NCBI RefSeq assembly: GCF_030272615.1 | Contig: NC_081406.1 | Location: 141,823,299 to 141,887,298, forward strand | Length of the DNA: 64,000 nucleotides | Source of the DNA: Cryptomeria japonica | Lineage: Eukaryota > Streptophyta > Pinopsida > Cupressales > Cupressaceae | Direction of reading: 5' to 3' | Part shown: piece by piece, positions 1 through 11,930 of the stretch | Numbering within the stretch: the stretch's first letter is position 1 | Layout of the letters: every line of letters begins with the position of its first letter | Translations under genes and position numbers: made by a program | The notes under the pieces: generated by a model | What the model was told of the DNA's origin: nothing | Database searches by the model: none | The model's input: only the letters and a program-made list of their open reading frames with translations

Positions 1-2
1 AA

Positions 3-919
3 TTCTATAAAATAATTATCAGAATAGGCCATGTAGAGTATAACAAGGAAAAGGTTGCCCGTTATCTGAATGGATTAAGGCCGAGTATTCAAGAGGAGAT
101 GAGTCTAGTTAGAATGTCCAGTATTGAAGAAGCATATCAATATTCTTTAAAGGTTGAAGAGAAGTTGAATAAGAGATTCAAAGGCAAGCAAAAAGGGAAA
201 ACCCAAGGCAATAGAGCCGGTGGAAAATATTTTAGAAGCCGAAATGAAGATCAAAAGAAAAATGATAAAATGGGTCTCAGTCGAAATTAGAGTGGTAATA
301 ATTTCTATCACCCATGTGATTATAATCATGATGAATAGAGAGGAAGAGGAAGGGGAAGGCCTGGACAAGAGTCTAGGAGAGGAGGTTTTAGAGGAACCTG
401 TTTCCAATGTGGTGAAGAAGGGCATAGAGCCTTTGAGTGTCCACAATGCGAAGGAAGGAGAAGAAGAAGAAATGAAGGCCAAGCACGAGTCGCACATGCA
501 GATGAGGAACCTTAGTCTAAACATTCTGATGATGTTGAAAGGGGAGAGGCCTTAGTTATCAAGAGAATCCTGATGAATGAGGAGAAAGAACCAGACTAGA
601 GGAAGAGTTTATTCCACACTAGATGCAAATGTGAAAACAAGTGTTGTGATGTGATTATTGACAGTGGAAGTAGTGATATTTTGGTGTACAAAGAGATGGT
701 GACAAAGTTAAAGCTAAAGATGGAAAGACATCCATATCCACATCGGATAGCGTGGTTGCAGAATGACCACAAGGTTTTGGTCAATGAACAATGTTTGATA
801 AAATTCAAGATTGGAAGCTACCGCGATGATGTACTCTGTGACATCATACGCATGGATGCATGTCACATGCTGTTAGGGAGGCCATGGTAGTTTGATAGGT
901 GTGCTATACATGATGGTCA
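3..919 (+). pseudogene. Chromovirus gag C-terminus and aspartic protease (broken)
   Basis: One frame runs from the window edge to the S1 insertion, interrupted by several stops (288-290, near 336, 511, 597 and 888). The first 60 codons read as the end of a gag capsid region, including the motif YLNGLRPSIQEE. A basic stretch and a CCHC zinc knuckle (CFQCGEEGHRAFEC, 399-440) follow. The protease begins near 640 with the active-site motif IIDSGSSD and ends with LLGRPW near 890. Protein made here would have packaged RNA and cleaved the polyprotein. The reading frame resumes at 9884 beyond the insertion. Confidence 0.85.
915..919. other. Target site duplication GGTCA, left of S1
   Basis: GGTCA directly precedes the TGTTAG end of the S1 copia element. 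The same five bases follow its CTATCA end at 9879-9883. A perfect 5-bp duplication is expected for copia integration and fixes both element borders. Confidence 0.95.
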
Positions 920-2428
920 TGTTAGCAATATTGCATTATAGCAAACAATGAAAGATTGTTGGCATTTCATAAGGATATTGAGAAGGTTGTTGATGATTAT
1001 GGATATAAATGATTAAATATGTTTACTGTCTTAATATTATTATTTTGTCATTGATGTCAAGAAATTGATTTTCTAAATCAGTATGATGTTGCCATATCTT
1101 GAGAAGTATGATATGAAGATTATAACGATGTCGGTTAAAGACACAGGAAAGAATATGATGAATAAGGGGATGAATAAGGTATTCAATGGGCAACTAGTAC
1201 CGAGTCAGACAATGATGAGATCATGATGTTTAGATTGTTTTAACATCATACATATGATGTAAATGTAAAGGTTAATACTATACTATGTTATCAAGCAAAG
1301 AACCTAGTCGGTAAACCATAAGGTTATCACTATCGGTTAATGAAGGTGGAATGTCTACCGAGTGAAGGTTAGTATTCACCGAGTTGTAACCGAGCTATAA
1401 TAGAATGCATTAAATGTTTACATGTGTTATTTAATGAAGGAAGCTGATGAGCTGGAACTGATCAATGATTGGTGAGCTGTGAATGAAGTTTGTTAATGAA
1501 TCTAAGGCAATGAAAAGTCGGCATGAAGATCTATAGCTCAAATTGAACCGCAATACCTTGGCACAAGTTCCAGGACTAATATGCAAGTTCCAAGGTGGGG
1601 TAAAAAATTTTCAGATCGAAAGATGCATTGAACCTGGACAAGATTGAAGATCTGATGGCTATGATTGATCATGGGAAATGTGATTAAGGAGATTAAGCGG
1701 TTACCTAATTGTTTATAAATAGGAGACTGATGATAAACATTGTATGCAGACAAGTTTATGCACAAGGATGCTACATAGTGATTACCAAGCACAAAAGCTT
1801 GAAGACCTATTTGAATAACAGAGTATAGAAGCCCAACAGATAGACAAGATTAGTTCTATGTCTAGATTGTATTGAACAAATAAGAATCTGCTTTAGCATT
1901 TTAGATGTGAAGTTGCAGATAGATTTTATTACTGTTATTTTGTGAAAGTGATAGAAAATATCTTAACCGAGTGGACTTAACAGTCTTATTTGTAAAACCC
2001 TCTAGCAAGGTGACATTCTGATTGAGTGTTTGAAATCCTTTAACAAGGTCACTTCTAACAAGGTGAAGATCCTAATAGATATGAGGGAAATCCCTTAACC
2101 AGGTCACATCTAGCAATATGTTTGTAATCTTTAACAGGATTTGCTTTTAACCGAGCATACTCTAGAAGAGTATATTTCTTAGTGGGTTCGAAATCCCATA
2201 GTGGTTTTTCCCTATTTGGGTTTCCACATTAAATATGGTGTTATGAGGTTTATGATGTTCATATGCTTTTGAGTTTGCATGTTTAATAGTTTTGGTTATA
2301 TTACTGAAATATATGTTATCGAGGTTGAATCTAATGTTTTTATGGAAGATTAAGTTTGTATGATTCACCCCCCCCTCTCATCTTGTTGGCTATTGGATTT
2401 GTACTCATATTAAGTATCAGAACTATCA
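920..2428 (+). repeat. S1 5' LTR
   Basis: 1509 bp from TGTTAG to CTATCA, matching 8342-9878 with scattered substitutions. A TATAAATA box lies at 1714-1721. Serial short motifs of the form CTAACAAGGT(G/C)A near 2000-2130 resemble the downstream LTR of other Sirevirus-type elements here (S2 has them too). No protein is encoded. Confidence 0.93.
1714..1721 (+). promoter_or_regulatory. TATA box of S1 5' LTR
   Basis: TATAAATA in the middle of the LTR, repeated at 9170-9177 in the 3' LTR. It is the likely Pol II promoter of the element, with transcription starting about 30 bp downstream by the usual spacing. Confidence 0.7.
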
Positions 2429-2430
2429 AT

Positions 2431-2442
2431 TGGTATGAGAGC
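2431..2442 (+). other. S1 primer binding site (tRNA-iMet type)
   Basis: TGGTATGAGAGC starts two bases after the LTR. It differs at one base from TGGTATCAGAGC, the complement of the plant initiator tRNA-Met 3' end used by copia elements and seen perfectly in S2 at 34908. Confidence 0.85.
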
Positions 2443-2492
2443 TTTGGACTCCAGAAGGAAAGTTTAAAGGCACTTGAGTTAAAGATCCAAAG

Positions 2493-5400
2493 ATGTATAA
2501 GAGGGATGCACCGAAGCTGAACAAGTCAAGTTTGTCCACATGGAAGAAAAGGATGAAGCTACATCTATCAGGAGTTGGAGAATATGCTGTTGTAAAGCGG
2601 AAAAATTGAACCCTAGTTCTTCTCCCCTCCCCAACTCCAAGGAGAGAGAAGGGAGAGTCACTAGGGTTGATGGTTTTCACTTAGGAGAGACTTTACATTA
2701 AAAAGAGGGGTTGAAACCCACAAGATCCAATCCCACACAATGCAAGATTGGATTCTAAATGAGTTTCAAGGGTTGTGACATCAAGGATACCCTCTTTTGT
2801 AAAGAATGTAGATAGAAAGATTGAACTAGGAATGCATGTCAAGTAGGAAAGATTCGCTTATAAACAGAGATAGGAATATGGGATGAAGCTACTGACCTAA
2901 AATTAGTAGTAAAATGTTGAGATGGCGCTGTTCTGCAAATTTGAGTGAAAGTTGACGGGACGATGGCGCCCGGCGTGCACACGGTCCTCCGAAAAATCCG
3001 CAAAACGAAGGGGGATCTGTTCGTCTTTGCACAAGGATTCCAGATCTTCAATTATAGCCGCGTACCTGCAACCTACACACAAAAAAGAGAGGATGATTGG
3101 GGGGTTAGGGATGAGGGGTTTGCCTTTAGGTCAAACCCCAATTTTGGAATTAACCAAGAAATGAGAATGTTGTAAATGTAAATGTTTGTAATGTAAACAA
3201 GTACTAATACCTTGTTGTAAGAATGTTTGTATTCTTACATGCGAAGGTGTAATGTATGTTATGTGTTATGTGTTGTAAGTGATCTCCTCTTCAATGGTTG
3301 AATCCTTGTCTTGAATGCAACACCTAGCCTTGAATGGAGACTTAGAATGCTCAATTGCTTGAAGGAATGCTTGAATGCTTGAATGTTTGAATGTTCGAAT
3401 ATCGCTTCCGCCTTTTGCACACATATGTCTTCCTACCTTTTTTGGAAGAGGAAATGTAGTTTATATACTTGTCAATTAGGGTTGATAGACTGATTTTCCT
3501 GACCTTAGGCCGACCAGGAAACATTATTTCCCAAATTGCAAACTTAAAGACCCGATGCCCAAAAGAGACCGGGCCCAAAATAGGGCCAGGGACCAGGGCG
3601 CTGGGCGCCATGGTCCCACCTCCTGGGACAGCAGGGTGCAAGGAAGGATCAGGCCAAGGTGCAGAAAATGCAGTTTTTGGTGTTGTAAACAGGTTTTGGG
3701 GTCTCCATTTAGGTTCAACGTTGCGCCGCCATCGTGAAGACCCAAATGCAGTCGAAATTGCAAGTGTCACAATTTTAGGACGCTACAGCTGTATACTATC
3801 TGGAGAATGATTTTGTCACACCAAGCACCTATCCATTGACTATGGAAGAGATAAAGGCAAAGCAAGAACATATTCAAGCAATGATTGAAATAACATCTGC
3901 ATTGACCGATTCAGAGTTTAATGATCTAGAAGGCTGCAATGATGCAAAGGCAATGTGGGATAAGCTCATATCAGTATATGGAGGAGATGAACATGTTCAA
4001 AGAGAAAAAGTAGATAGTCTAAGAGGACAACTTGAATCTATGAGGATGAATGAAGGTGAGAAAATAACTCAGTACCGTACAAGACTAAAGGAGATTGTCA
4101 ATCAAATCAAAGGAGCAGGTGGAACTATTGAAGAAAAGGATATAACAAGTAAGTTGTTAAGAACCCTTCTACCAGCTTATGTAATCTGAGTCTTTGCAAT
4201 CAATGAATTGAGGTATGTACCTAATATGCCAGTTTCTTTAGATGCTACTATTGGTAAGCTACATGCATTTGAGTTAAGTAATTTTGATAACAGTGGATCT
4301 TCGGTAAATAAAGTTGAATCTGCATTTAGTTCTTTTCATCTTGATGAATCTAATGATTTTAATGAAAGAAAGTATAAGTACTCTAAAGGAGATTACAGTG
4401 GAGCAAGTGAAAGATTTCATAAGAACATGGAGGTAGTACACAAATTATATGAGGAAATTAGAAAACAAGAAAAGTTTGAAGCACTATTAGCCAAAAGGTT
4501 ACCAAGAGGCAAAGGTAAGTATAAAGGAAAACTACCTTTGAAATGTTTCAATTGTGATAAAATAGAACATATGGCTTTTAACTGTCCTGACAAAGATTCT
4601 ACTAAAAAGAGAGATTACGGAGATGATAGACAGAAAGATAATCATTATAGAGGACACCAAGACTTCAGAAGAAGAGATAGAAAGACATGCCTAATAGCTG
4701 ATGAGGAATCCAACGATGATACATCATATGAGATTGATACAGAGGAAGTAGTTTATGTGGCTATCAAGGATGGATCAGATGAAGAGAGGTATGAAGAAAA
4801 AGCTCTAATATCTCACATAAACACAAATGATTCTTGGATTATAGATAGTGGATGCTCACATCATATGACAGGAGATAAACACAAGTTTGTTATATTAGAA
4901 GATTATGATGGAGACTATGTTAGATTTGGTAATGATGCACCATGTCCGGTGAGAGGTAAAGGATCTATAACACTTCTTGATAATGCAAGATGCAATGATG
5001 TTTATTGGGTTGAAGGTTTGAAATACAATTTGTTGAGTGCAGCACAGCTAAACAACACAGGTTACCGAATAGAATTTTAGAAAGGAATTGTCAAAGTTCA
5101 TGACAAAAATGGAAAGTTAGCTGCTACCGGGACACAAACAAAAGGTAACACATTTCACCTTGACTCAACTCGGAATAAGTGTTTGCATGCAAAGTTGGAT
5201 GATACTTGGTTATGGCATAAAAGGTTTTGTCATGTCAATTTTGATAATCTGATGAAAATAAGCAAGAAGCACAGAGTAAGAGGTCTACCGAGTCTTGAAA
5301 AACCTGAGAATGCTATGTGTCGAGGATGCCAGATGGGTAAGATGACAAGATCAAGCTTTAGAAGTAAGTCTTACACTTCTAAAGGAATTTTAGATCTAGT

Positions 5401-7874
5401 GCACACTGATCTTTGTGGTCCTATGAAAGTTCAAAGTTATTATGGTGATAAATATTTCATATTATTTGTGGATGACTATTCAAGGATGATGTCAGTAATG
5501 TTTTTAAAAGAAAAATCAGAAGCTTTTCAAATGTTTAAATGGTACAAGGCAAGAGTTGAAAATGAAATAGGAAGACAACTGAAATGTCTTAGATCAGATA
5601 GAGGAGGAGAGTTCACATCTGATGAGTTCAACTTATTTTGCAATGATCATGGTATTAGAAGACAAGTCTCTGCATCGAGAACTCCATGACAAAATGGAAT
5701 AGCTGAGAGAAGAAACAGATCTATTGTGGATTGTGCTAGAACACTGATGATTGAAAAGAAGGAGCCACAAACATTTTGGAGAGAAGCAATAAGCACAACA
5801 GTTTACACCTTGAACTGAGTTCAATTTAAGAAAGGTACTTTGAAGACACCATATGAAATCTGGTATGATAAGAAACCTAATGTAAGTTATTTTAAAATCT
5901 TTGGAAGTAGATGCTATGTTTATAAAGATGATAGAAATGGCAAATTTGATCAGAAAAGTGAAGAAGGAACGTTTCTAGGTTATTCTTCTAGAAGCAAAGC
6001 ACTTAAATGTCTGATCAAATCATCTAACAAAATAGTAGAAAGTGCAAATGTGAAAATTGATGATTTTGCAGAAAGAAATGATGAAGGAAATTCCAAGGAA
6101 CCAAAAGATTATGATGAATTTGTCTATGTTCAACCAAGAAGTCCTACCGAGAGGACTGTTGAAGAAAATGAGGAGAATATCCAGTTACCCAGTGATGAAG
6201 AAGATCATAAAGAGCCTACCAAGCTTGTATTAGCCAAGTATGTCAGAAGACATCATGCACCAAGTCAGATTATAGGAGATAAGGATGATCCAGTGATGAC
6301 AAGGAACAAACTGAGACAACACATGTTTGATATCTGAATTTGAACCGAGAATAGTGAAAGAGGCATTTAACAGTGAAGATTGGATAAATGCTATGACAAA
6401 AGAGATTGATCAAATCAAGAAGAATGACACATGGACACTAATCCCAAGACCAAAGGACAAAAATGTAATCGGTACAAAGTGGATTTTCAGAAACAAGCTA
6501 AATGAAAAAGGAGAGGTCATTCAAAACAAAGCAAGACTAGTTTGCAAAGGTTATGCTCAAGAAGAAGGAATTGATTATGGTGAAACTTTTGCACCTGTTG
6601 CTAGACTTGAAGGAGTAAGAATATTGTTGGCCTATGTTGGTTTCAAAAAATTCAAGATATATCAAATGGATGTCAAATCTGCATTTCTGAATGGAATATT
6701 AGAAGAAGTTTTCATTGAACAACCTGAAGGATTTGTTGAAGACAAGAATAAAGATCAAGTATGTAAATTGAACAAAGCTTTATATGGTTTGAAACAAGCA
6801 CCAAGAGCATGGTATGAAAGATTGCACTCTTATTTGATTAAGATTGGTTTTATAAGGACAAGTGAGAACAACAACATGTACATGAAGAATGATGAAAATG
6901 GAATACTGATCTCAGCCATATTTGTTGATGATATTATATTTTGTGGAAATGACTCTTTATGCAAGAACTTTGGAAATGAAATGAGCAAAGAATTTGAGAT
7001 GTCATTAATCAGTGAGATAAAGTATTTTATAGGTTTACAGATACTGCAAATGAAAAATGAGATTTTCATTACTCAATCCAAGTACATAAAGGAAATCTTG
7101 AAGAAATTTGGAATGGAGGATTCAAAACCAGTAAGTACTCCTATGTCTACCAACTGTAAATTATCAAAGAATGATGAATCCACATCTATTGATAAGACAC
7201 TTTACCGATCCATGATTGGAAAGCTACAATATGTTGTTCACAACAGACTAGATATAGCACATGCAATAGGTATAGTTGCAAGATTCTCTGCAGATCCTAA
7301 GGAAACACACATGACAGCAATCAAAAGAATTTTTAGATACTTGAAATGCACAGAGGATTATGGCTTAGTATATCATAAAGGAAATGATTTTGATTTAAAA
7401 GTTTATATCGATGATGATTGGGCAGGCAACATTGGTGACAGAAAAAGCACAAGTGGAGGAGCTTTCTTTTTAGGAGAAAGACTAGTGAGTTGGCTTAGCA
7501 AGAAACAAGGATGTGTTTCACAGTCAACAACAAAAGCTGAATACGTTGCTGTAGCATTGAATTGTACCAACATTGCATGGATCAAACAACTATTGGAAGG
7601 TATAAATGAGAAAGTTACCGAGCCAGTAACTATATTCTGTGACAATACTAGTGCCATTAATATTTCAAAGAATCCTGTTATGCACTCTAAGACAAAACAC
7701 ATATCTATCAAATATCATTATCTTAGAGAAGAAGCTCAAGAGAAGAAAGTGGTATTGGAGTATGTTAGCACAAAGGAACAACTAGCAGATATCTTCACCA
7801 AACCACTACCAATGGACACTTTTGAATATCTCAGAAGTAAGTTAGGGGTCCTACCCGTATCTTCTACTCACTGA
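2493..7874 (+). pseudogene. S1 gag-pol polyprotein (copia order), inactivated
   Basis: The gag start (2493) runs to 2590, is interrupted by the solo LTR at 2591-3787, and resumes in frame at 3793. Gag ends with a zinc knuckle at 4544-4585 (CFNCDKIEHMAFNC; Glu replaces the usual Gly). Protease DSG is at 4844. The integrase has its HHCC zinc site near 5210-5330, catalytic Asp at 5408 and 5597, and Glu at 5705. RT has FVDD at 6921-6932, and RNase H runs to the end near SSTH*. In-frame stops at 4187, 5078, 5687 and 5817, a frameshift near 6330 and the solo LTR make it non-functional. Gene order protease-integrase-RT-RNase H is diagnostic of Ty1/copia. Confidence 0.93.
2591..3787. repeat. Solo LTR inserted in S1 gag
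   Basis: 1197 bp beginning TGTAAAGCG and ending CGCTACA (imperfect inverted ends), flanked on both sides by GCTGT (2586-2590 and 3788-3792). Excising it with one GCTGT copy restores the gag frame (EYAV then YYLEN). No internal region, primer site or coding capacity is visible, so it looks like a solo LTR left by LTR-LTR recombination. Its family is unknown to me; no other copy is in the window. Short open frames inside (for example 3469-3810) have no family resemblance. Confidence 0.85.
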
Positions 7875-8341
7875 CCAAGTTCGGTGAAAGCATCAATCCG
7901 ATGACTCTAATGAATATCTTTTGGGAGTTGATGCTGATTTATACACTTTAGGATGTTTTCTAAAGGTGTACAGAAATAATACAGTAAATACTATAGGGAA
8001 CAAGAATTGAAGACAAATGCTCTGACCGAGACTCAATTGATACACAACAGTAGGAAATAACTTCTTACAAAAAGTAATTATGTCTTAGTTCTTTACTTTT
8101 TGGCATTGTTGTCAAAGGGGGAGAAGACTACTATAAAGGGGAGAAGACTAATATAGAGGAACAAGACCTATCAGGGGAGAAGACTAAAAGAAAACTGAGC
8201 AGACTACAGATTGGAGAGAAGACTGAAAATAGGGGAAGTCTAATGTATGGGGGAGAGCATTTCAGCATTTCAGAATCACAACAATCCGAATCTTTAAAGG
8301 TCAAATCAATTGGTTTTTCCATCAATGCCAAAGGGGGAGAT
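7875..8341 (+). other. S1 3' untranslated region with multiple polypurine tracts
   Basis: No gene. Purine tracts of the type CAAAGGGGGAGAAG occur at 8112-8126, with weaker AGGGGAGAAGACTA copies to about 8230. The last tract, AAAGGGGGAGAT (8330-8341), abuts the 3' LTR and should prime plus-strand DNA synthesis. Several tracts upstream of the 3' LTR are a known Sirevirus feature. Confidence 0.8.
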
Positions 8342-9878
8342 TGTTAGAATTATTGCATTATAATAGACAATGAAAGATTGTTGGCATTTCATAAGGATAT
8401 TGAGAAGGTTGTTGATGATTATGGATATAACTAATTAAAGATGTTTACTGTCTTAATATTATTATTTTGTCATTGATGTCAAAAAATTGATTTTCTAAAT
8501 CAGTATGATGTTGCCATATCTTGAGAAGCATGATATGAAGATTATAAAGATGTCAGTAAAAGACACAGGAAAGAATATGATGAATAAGGGGATGAATAAG
8601 GTATTCAATGGGCAACTAGTACTGAGTCAGACAATGATGAGATCATGATGTTTAGATTGTTTTAACATCATACATATGTTGTAAATGTAAAGGTTAATAC
8701 TATACTATGTTATCAAGCAAAGAACCTAGTCGGTAAACCCCAAGGAACCTAGTCGGTAAACCCTAAGGTTATCGCTATCGGTTAATGAAGGCGGAATGTC
8801 TACTGAGTGAAGTTTAGTATTCACCGAGTTGTTACGAAGTTGTAACTGAGCTATAATAGAATGCATTAAATGTTTACATGTGTTATTTAATGAAGGAAGC
8901 TGATGAGCTGGAACTGATCAATGATTGGTGAGCCGTGAATCAAGTTTGTTAACGAATCTAAGGCAATGAAAAGTCAGCATGAATATCTACATCTCAGATT
9001 GAACCGCAATACCCTGGCACAAGTTCCAAGACTAATATGCAAGTTCCAAGGTGGGTTAAAATGTTTTTTGATTGAAAGATGCATTGAACGTAGACAAGAT
9101 TGAAGATCTGATGGCTATGATTGATCATGGGAAATGTGATTAAGGAGATTAAGCGGTTACCCAATTATTTATAAATAGGAGACTGATGATAAACAATGTA
9201 TGTGGGCAAGTGTATGCACAGACATAGTGATTACCGAGCACAGAAGCTTGAAGACCTGTTTGAATAACAGAGTATAGAAGCCCAACAGATAGACAAGATT
9301 AGTTCTATGTCTAGATTGTATTGAACAAATAAGAATCTGCTTTAGCATTTTAGATGTGAAGTTGCAGATAGATTTTATTACTGTTATTTTGTGAAAGTGA
9401 CATAAAATCTCTTAACCGAGTGGACTTAATAGTCTTATTTGTAAAACCTTCTAGCAAGGTGACATTCTAATTGAGTGTTTGAAATCCTTTAACAAGGTCA
9501 CTTCTAAAAAGGTGAAGATCCTAACAGATCTGAGGGAAATCTCTTAACCGGGTCACATCTAGCAATGTGTTGGTAATCTTTAACAGGATTTGCTTTTAAC
9601 CGAGCATACTCTAGAAGAGTATATTTCTTAGTGGGTCTGAAATCCCATAATGGTTTTTCCCTATTTGGGTTTCCACATTAAATCTGGTGTTATGAGGTTT
9701 ATGATGTTCATATGCTTTTGAGTTTGCATGTTTAACAGTTTTGGTTATATTACTGAAATATATGTTACCGAGGTTGAATCTGATGTTTTTATGGAAGATT
9801 AAGTTTGTATGATTCACCCCCCTGCTCTCATCTTGTTGGCTATTGGATATGTACTTATATTAAGTATCAGAACTATCA
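8342..9878 (+). repeat. S1 3' LTR
   Basis: 1537 bp, TGTTAG to CTATCA. It is longer than the 5' copy partly because a segment AACCTAGTCGGTAAACC is tandemly duplicated near 8721-8766. The TATAAATA box is at 9170-9177. It is followed by the GGTCA target copy. Confidence 0.93.
9170..9177 (+). promoter_or_regulatory. TATA box of S1 3' LTR
   Basis: TATAAATA, same position as in the 5' LTR. Transcription from here would read into the flanking chromovirus sequence. Confidence 0.6.
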
Positions 9879-9883
9879 GGTCA
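9879..9883. other. Target site duplication GGTCA, right of S1
   Basis: Exact repeat of 915-919. Confidence 0.95.
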
Positions 9884-10325
9884 TGTGAATACCTATTCCT
9901 TAACAAAGGATGGAGTTCGCCATAAGCTGGAGCCCCTGAAGGAGGTGGAAGAAAAGGTATGTAGTAATGCCAGAATATGTTTTGTTGATGGATAATTTTT
10001 TTGGAATATTATGAAACACAAATGTGTGTGTTTTGCTTCAATTCCTAGAGTGGGTAGGGAAGATAGTGAAGAAGTGCTTGTAAAAGTTTCAGGTTTGTTG
10101 AAAGAGTTTCAGGACATTATCTCTGATAATGTACCTAAGGGTTTACCATGTGGAAGGTCTAACAAAGTTGTAGATGCCTTTAGTAGGAGGCAAACTTTGT
10201 TGATAGAGATCCAACTTAAGGTGGTTGGATTCAATGAACTCAAGAGATTGTATCCTAAGGATCCTGATTTTGTAGAGGTTTGGAAAGCTTGTAAAGATCT
10301 TATTGCATTGGAGATGATGAGATGA
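9884..10325 (+). pseudogene. Chromovirus protease tail fused to RNase H tail by deletion of RT
   Basis: Continues the frame of 3-919: the interrupted peptide IHDGH joins VNTYSLTKDGVRHKL. A stop occurs near 9990. From 10011 the frame reads the post-protease linker (LLKEFQDIISDNVPKGLP, near 10090-10148). It then jumps straight to the RNase H C-terminal motif NKVVDAFSRR near 10155. The whole reverse transcriptase and nearly all RNase H are missing at about 10148, with the frame kept. After that comes the usual integrase N-terminal extension (LKRLYPKDPDF). Confidence 0.82.
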
Positions 10326-10349
10326 CTAGATGTCATAATCTAGGATGAC

Positions 10350-10550
10350 ATGTTGATTAAGGGAAGTAATTTGTGTATTCCTAGAAGTTCCATGAGAGGG
10401 AACTTGATCAAGGATAAGCATAGTGGAGGGATGACAGATCATTTTGGTCAAAAGAAGACCATTGCCATCATCAGTGAGAATTGTTATTGGCCTCAGTTAT
10501 CCCAAGATGTAAAGAAATTTGTGCAGTTGAAGAGTATGCCAGATGGCTGA
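10350..10550 (+). pseudogene. Chromovirus integrase zinc-binding remnant
   Basis: Same frame as the preceding piece. It reads the gypsy integrase N-terminal region (LCIPRSSMRGNLIKDKHSGG) and the NCYWPQLSQDVKKFV segment of the HHCC domain. The two cysteines and the whole catalytic core with its D,D,E residues are absent downstream, so this is a fragment left by a second internal deletion. Confidence 0.8.
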
Positions 10551-10572
10551 AGAAGTAAGTTAGAATGCAAGG

Positions 10573-11112
10573 TTGTATCAACCATTACCTATACTAGAGA
10601 GGCCATGGGAGGTGAAGAAGCACATCAATGAGATGAATCTACAATATAAGGTGAAGGAAGATCAAAAAAGGAGGTATAAGGAGTTTCAGATTAGAGATGA
10701 GGTGATGGTTCATTTGAAGAAGGAAAGGTTCCTAGTGGGGATCTACAATAAATTAAAGGTGAAGAAGTTTGGTTGCTGCAAGATTTTGAAGAAGCATGAT
10801 TCAAGGAGTGCATATGAGGTAGAGTTGCCAGATGTAATCAATATTTTCCCCGTGTTCAACATTGTAGATTTAACAAAATATCATGAAGGTGGCACGAAGG
10901 AGGAACAAGTGATAGGACAATGTATAATCTCTTCACCTACTTTAGAGGAGTAGATCGAGGCAATTATAGATAGTTGTGTGGGTAAGACTACCAAAAATAG
11001 GCTGTATAAGCAGTATTTGGTGAAATGGAAGGGAGGACCTCTTGAAGATTCTTTGTGGCTGTCCTAGATAGATGTTGACCGTTTGGGTTTTCCTCAACCA
11101 ATTGAGACGTGA
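10573..11112 (+). pseudogene. Chromovirus integrase C-terminus with chromodomain
   Basis: In a different frame from 10350-10550. It starts with a scrap of the integrase core (YQPLPILERPWE), then passes directly into the C-terminal domain (FQIRDEVMVHLKKERF; FPVFNIVDLTKYHEG). After a stop at 10951 comes a chromodomain (KQYLVKWKG, followed by LEDSLW) at about 10960-11066, then another stop and the terminus near 11112. In this family the chromodomain directs integration to marked chromatin. Its presence separates this element from the Tat elements A and B, which lack one. Confidence 0.85.
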
Positions 11113-11143
11113 CGGGGTCACTTCTCAATCTACCCCGGGTGTT

Positions 11144-11930
11144 TGATGCAGGAGCATCTGGTGGTGTAAGGGCAATCCTGCATCACCCAAAAATATTTCT
11201 TTTTCTTTTAGTTTTCTTTAATATTTTTCCAATTTTGGATACCCAATTGGACGAATAAGAGATTCCAACTCTCAGAATTGACAAGTTGCTTATTCTAGCC
11301 GATTCCCAAAAATAACAGGTTTTTATTTGAAGGCGAATGAAGTCCAAAATTTAGAGGAAGATTAAGGAAGAGAAAATAAGCTCATTGGCGAAAGAACCAG
11401 GTCAAAAGGAATGTCTGTTTGAAAGTTATTAAAGTTTCAATTTCTTGAAAAATTAAAAAATTTCTTCCAAGTCAGATTTGAGGCATTAAACGGTGTCGAG
11501 CGGGCCTGAAAATGACAGGAATCAATAGAGTGGAATATTATCATATTCTACACTTAGAGATATTTCTGATGCTTCAAATGATTCATAAATTCGATTCCCA
11601 GATCAAATGTTATGGCTGCCGAAAGTCTGACAATTTTTGGAAAGTTCCAATTTTTGAATTTGGTTGTATTTTCAAATTTTCAATTTCATGTTTTGGCATT
11701 TGTCCACCATTTGGTAATTTCTATATTGTAATTTTAGCTCCAAAACAAAAGAAAGTCTATTTAAGACTCATATGTAAAAACTGGGAAGTTAGTTGTTGGA
11801 GTTGTAGTATGAGAGTTTTGGAGAGCTTAGTTTCTAGGTTGGGCAATAGAATTGTGAGGGTTTCCAGAAAATGTCGTAAGCTGTGAGTTGCATCCTGTGA
11901 GGATTTATTCCTCTTATTTTTAATTGCATG
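11144..11930 (+). repeat. Chromovirus 3' LTR, left part
   Basis: Starts TGATGCAGG shortly after the end of pol. Its partner end, CCCTCATCA, is at 30530, giving TGATG/CATCA inverted ends. The LTR is cut at 11930 by Tat element A. Short open frames inside (for example 11512-11886) show no domain. Confidence 0.7.
11926..11930. other. Target site duplication GCATG, left of Tat element A
   Basis: GCATG before the element and ACATG after it (30437-30441) match at four of five bases. The flanks read through as one LTR sequence when A is removed. Confidence 0.75.

Larger units (their letters stand above)
920..9878 (+). mobile_element. Sirevirus-like Ty1/copia element S1
   Basis: A full-length but dead element of 8959 bp, of which 1.2 kb is a secondary solo LTR. 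LTRs are 920-2428 and 8342-9878, starting TGTTAG and ending CTATCA, flanked by GGTCA. It has a tRNA-iMet-type primer site with one mismatch, gag-protease-integrase-RT-RNase H order (copia), and several AAAGGGGGAGA purine tracts before the 3' LTR. Repeated tracts of this kind, and the C-rich motif CCCCCCTCTCA-like near the LTR end, are Sirevirus traits known from the family. The LTRs differ at many sites and by small indels, so the insertion is not recent. Confidence 0.92.

Noticed and set aside
3469-3810. Open frame of 113 codons
   Set aside because: Lies inside the solo LTR, overlaps open frames on both strands, and matches no domain I know.
11512-11886. 124-codon frame in the chromovirus LTR
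   Set aside because: LTR sequence; no domain; amino acid content typical of random AT-rich DNA.
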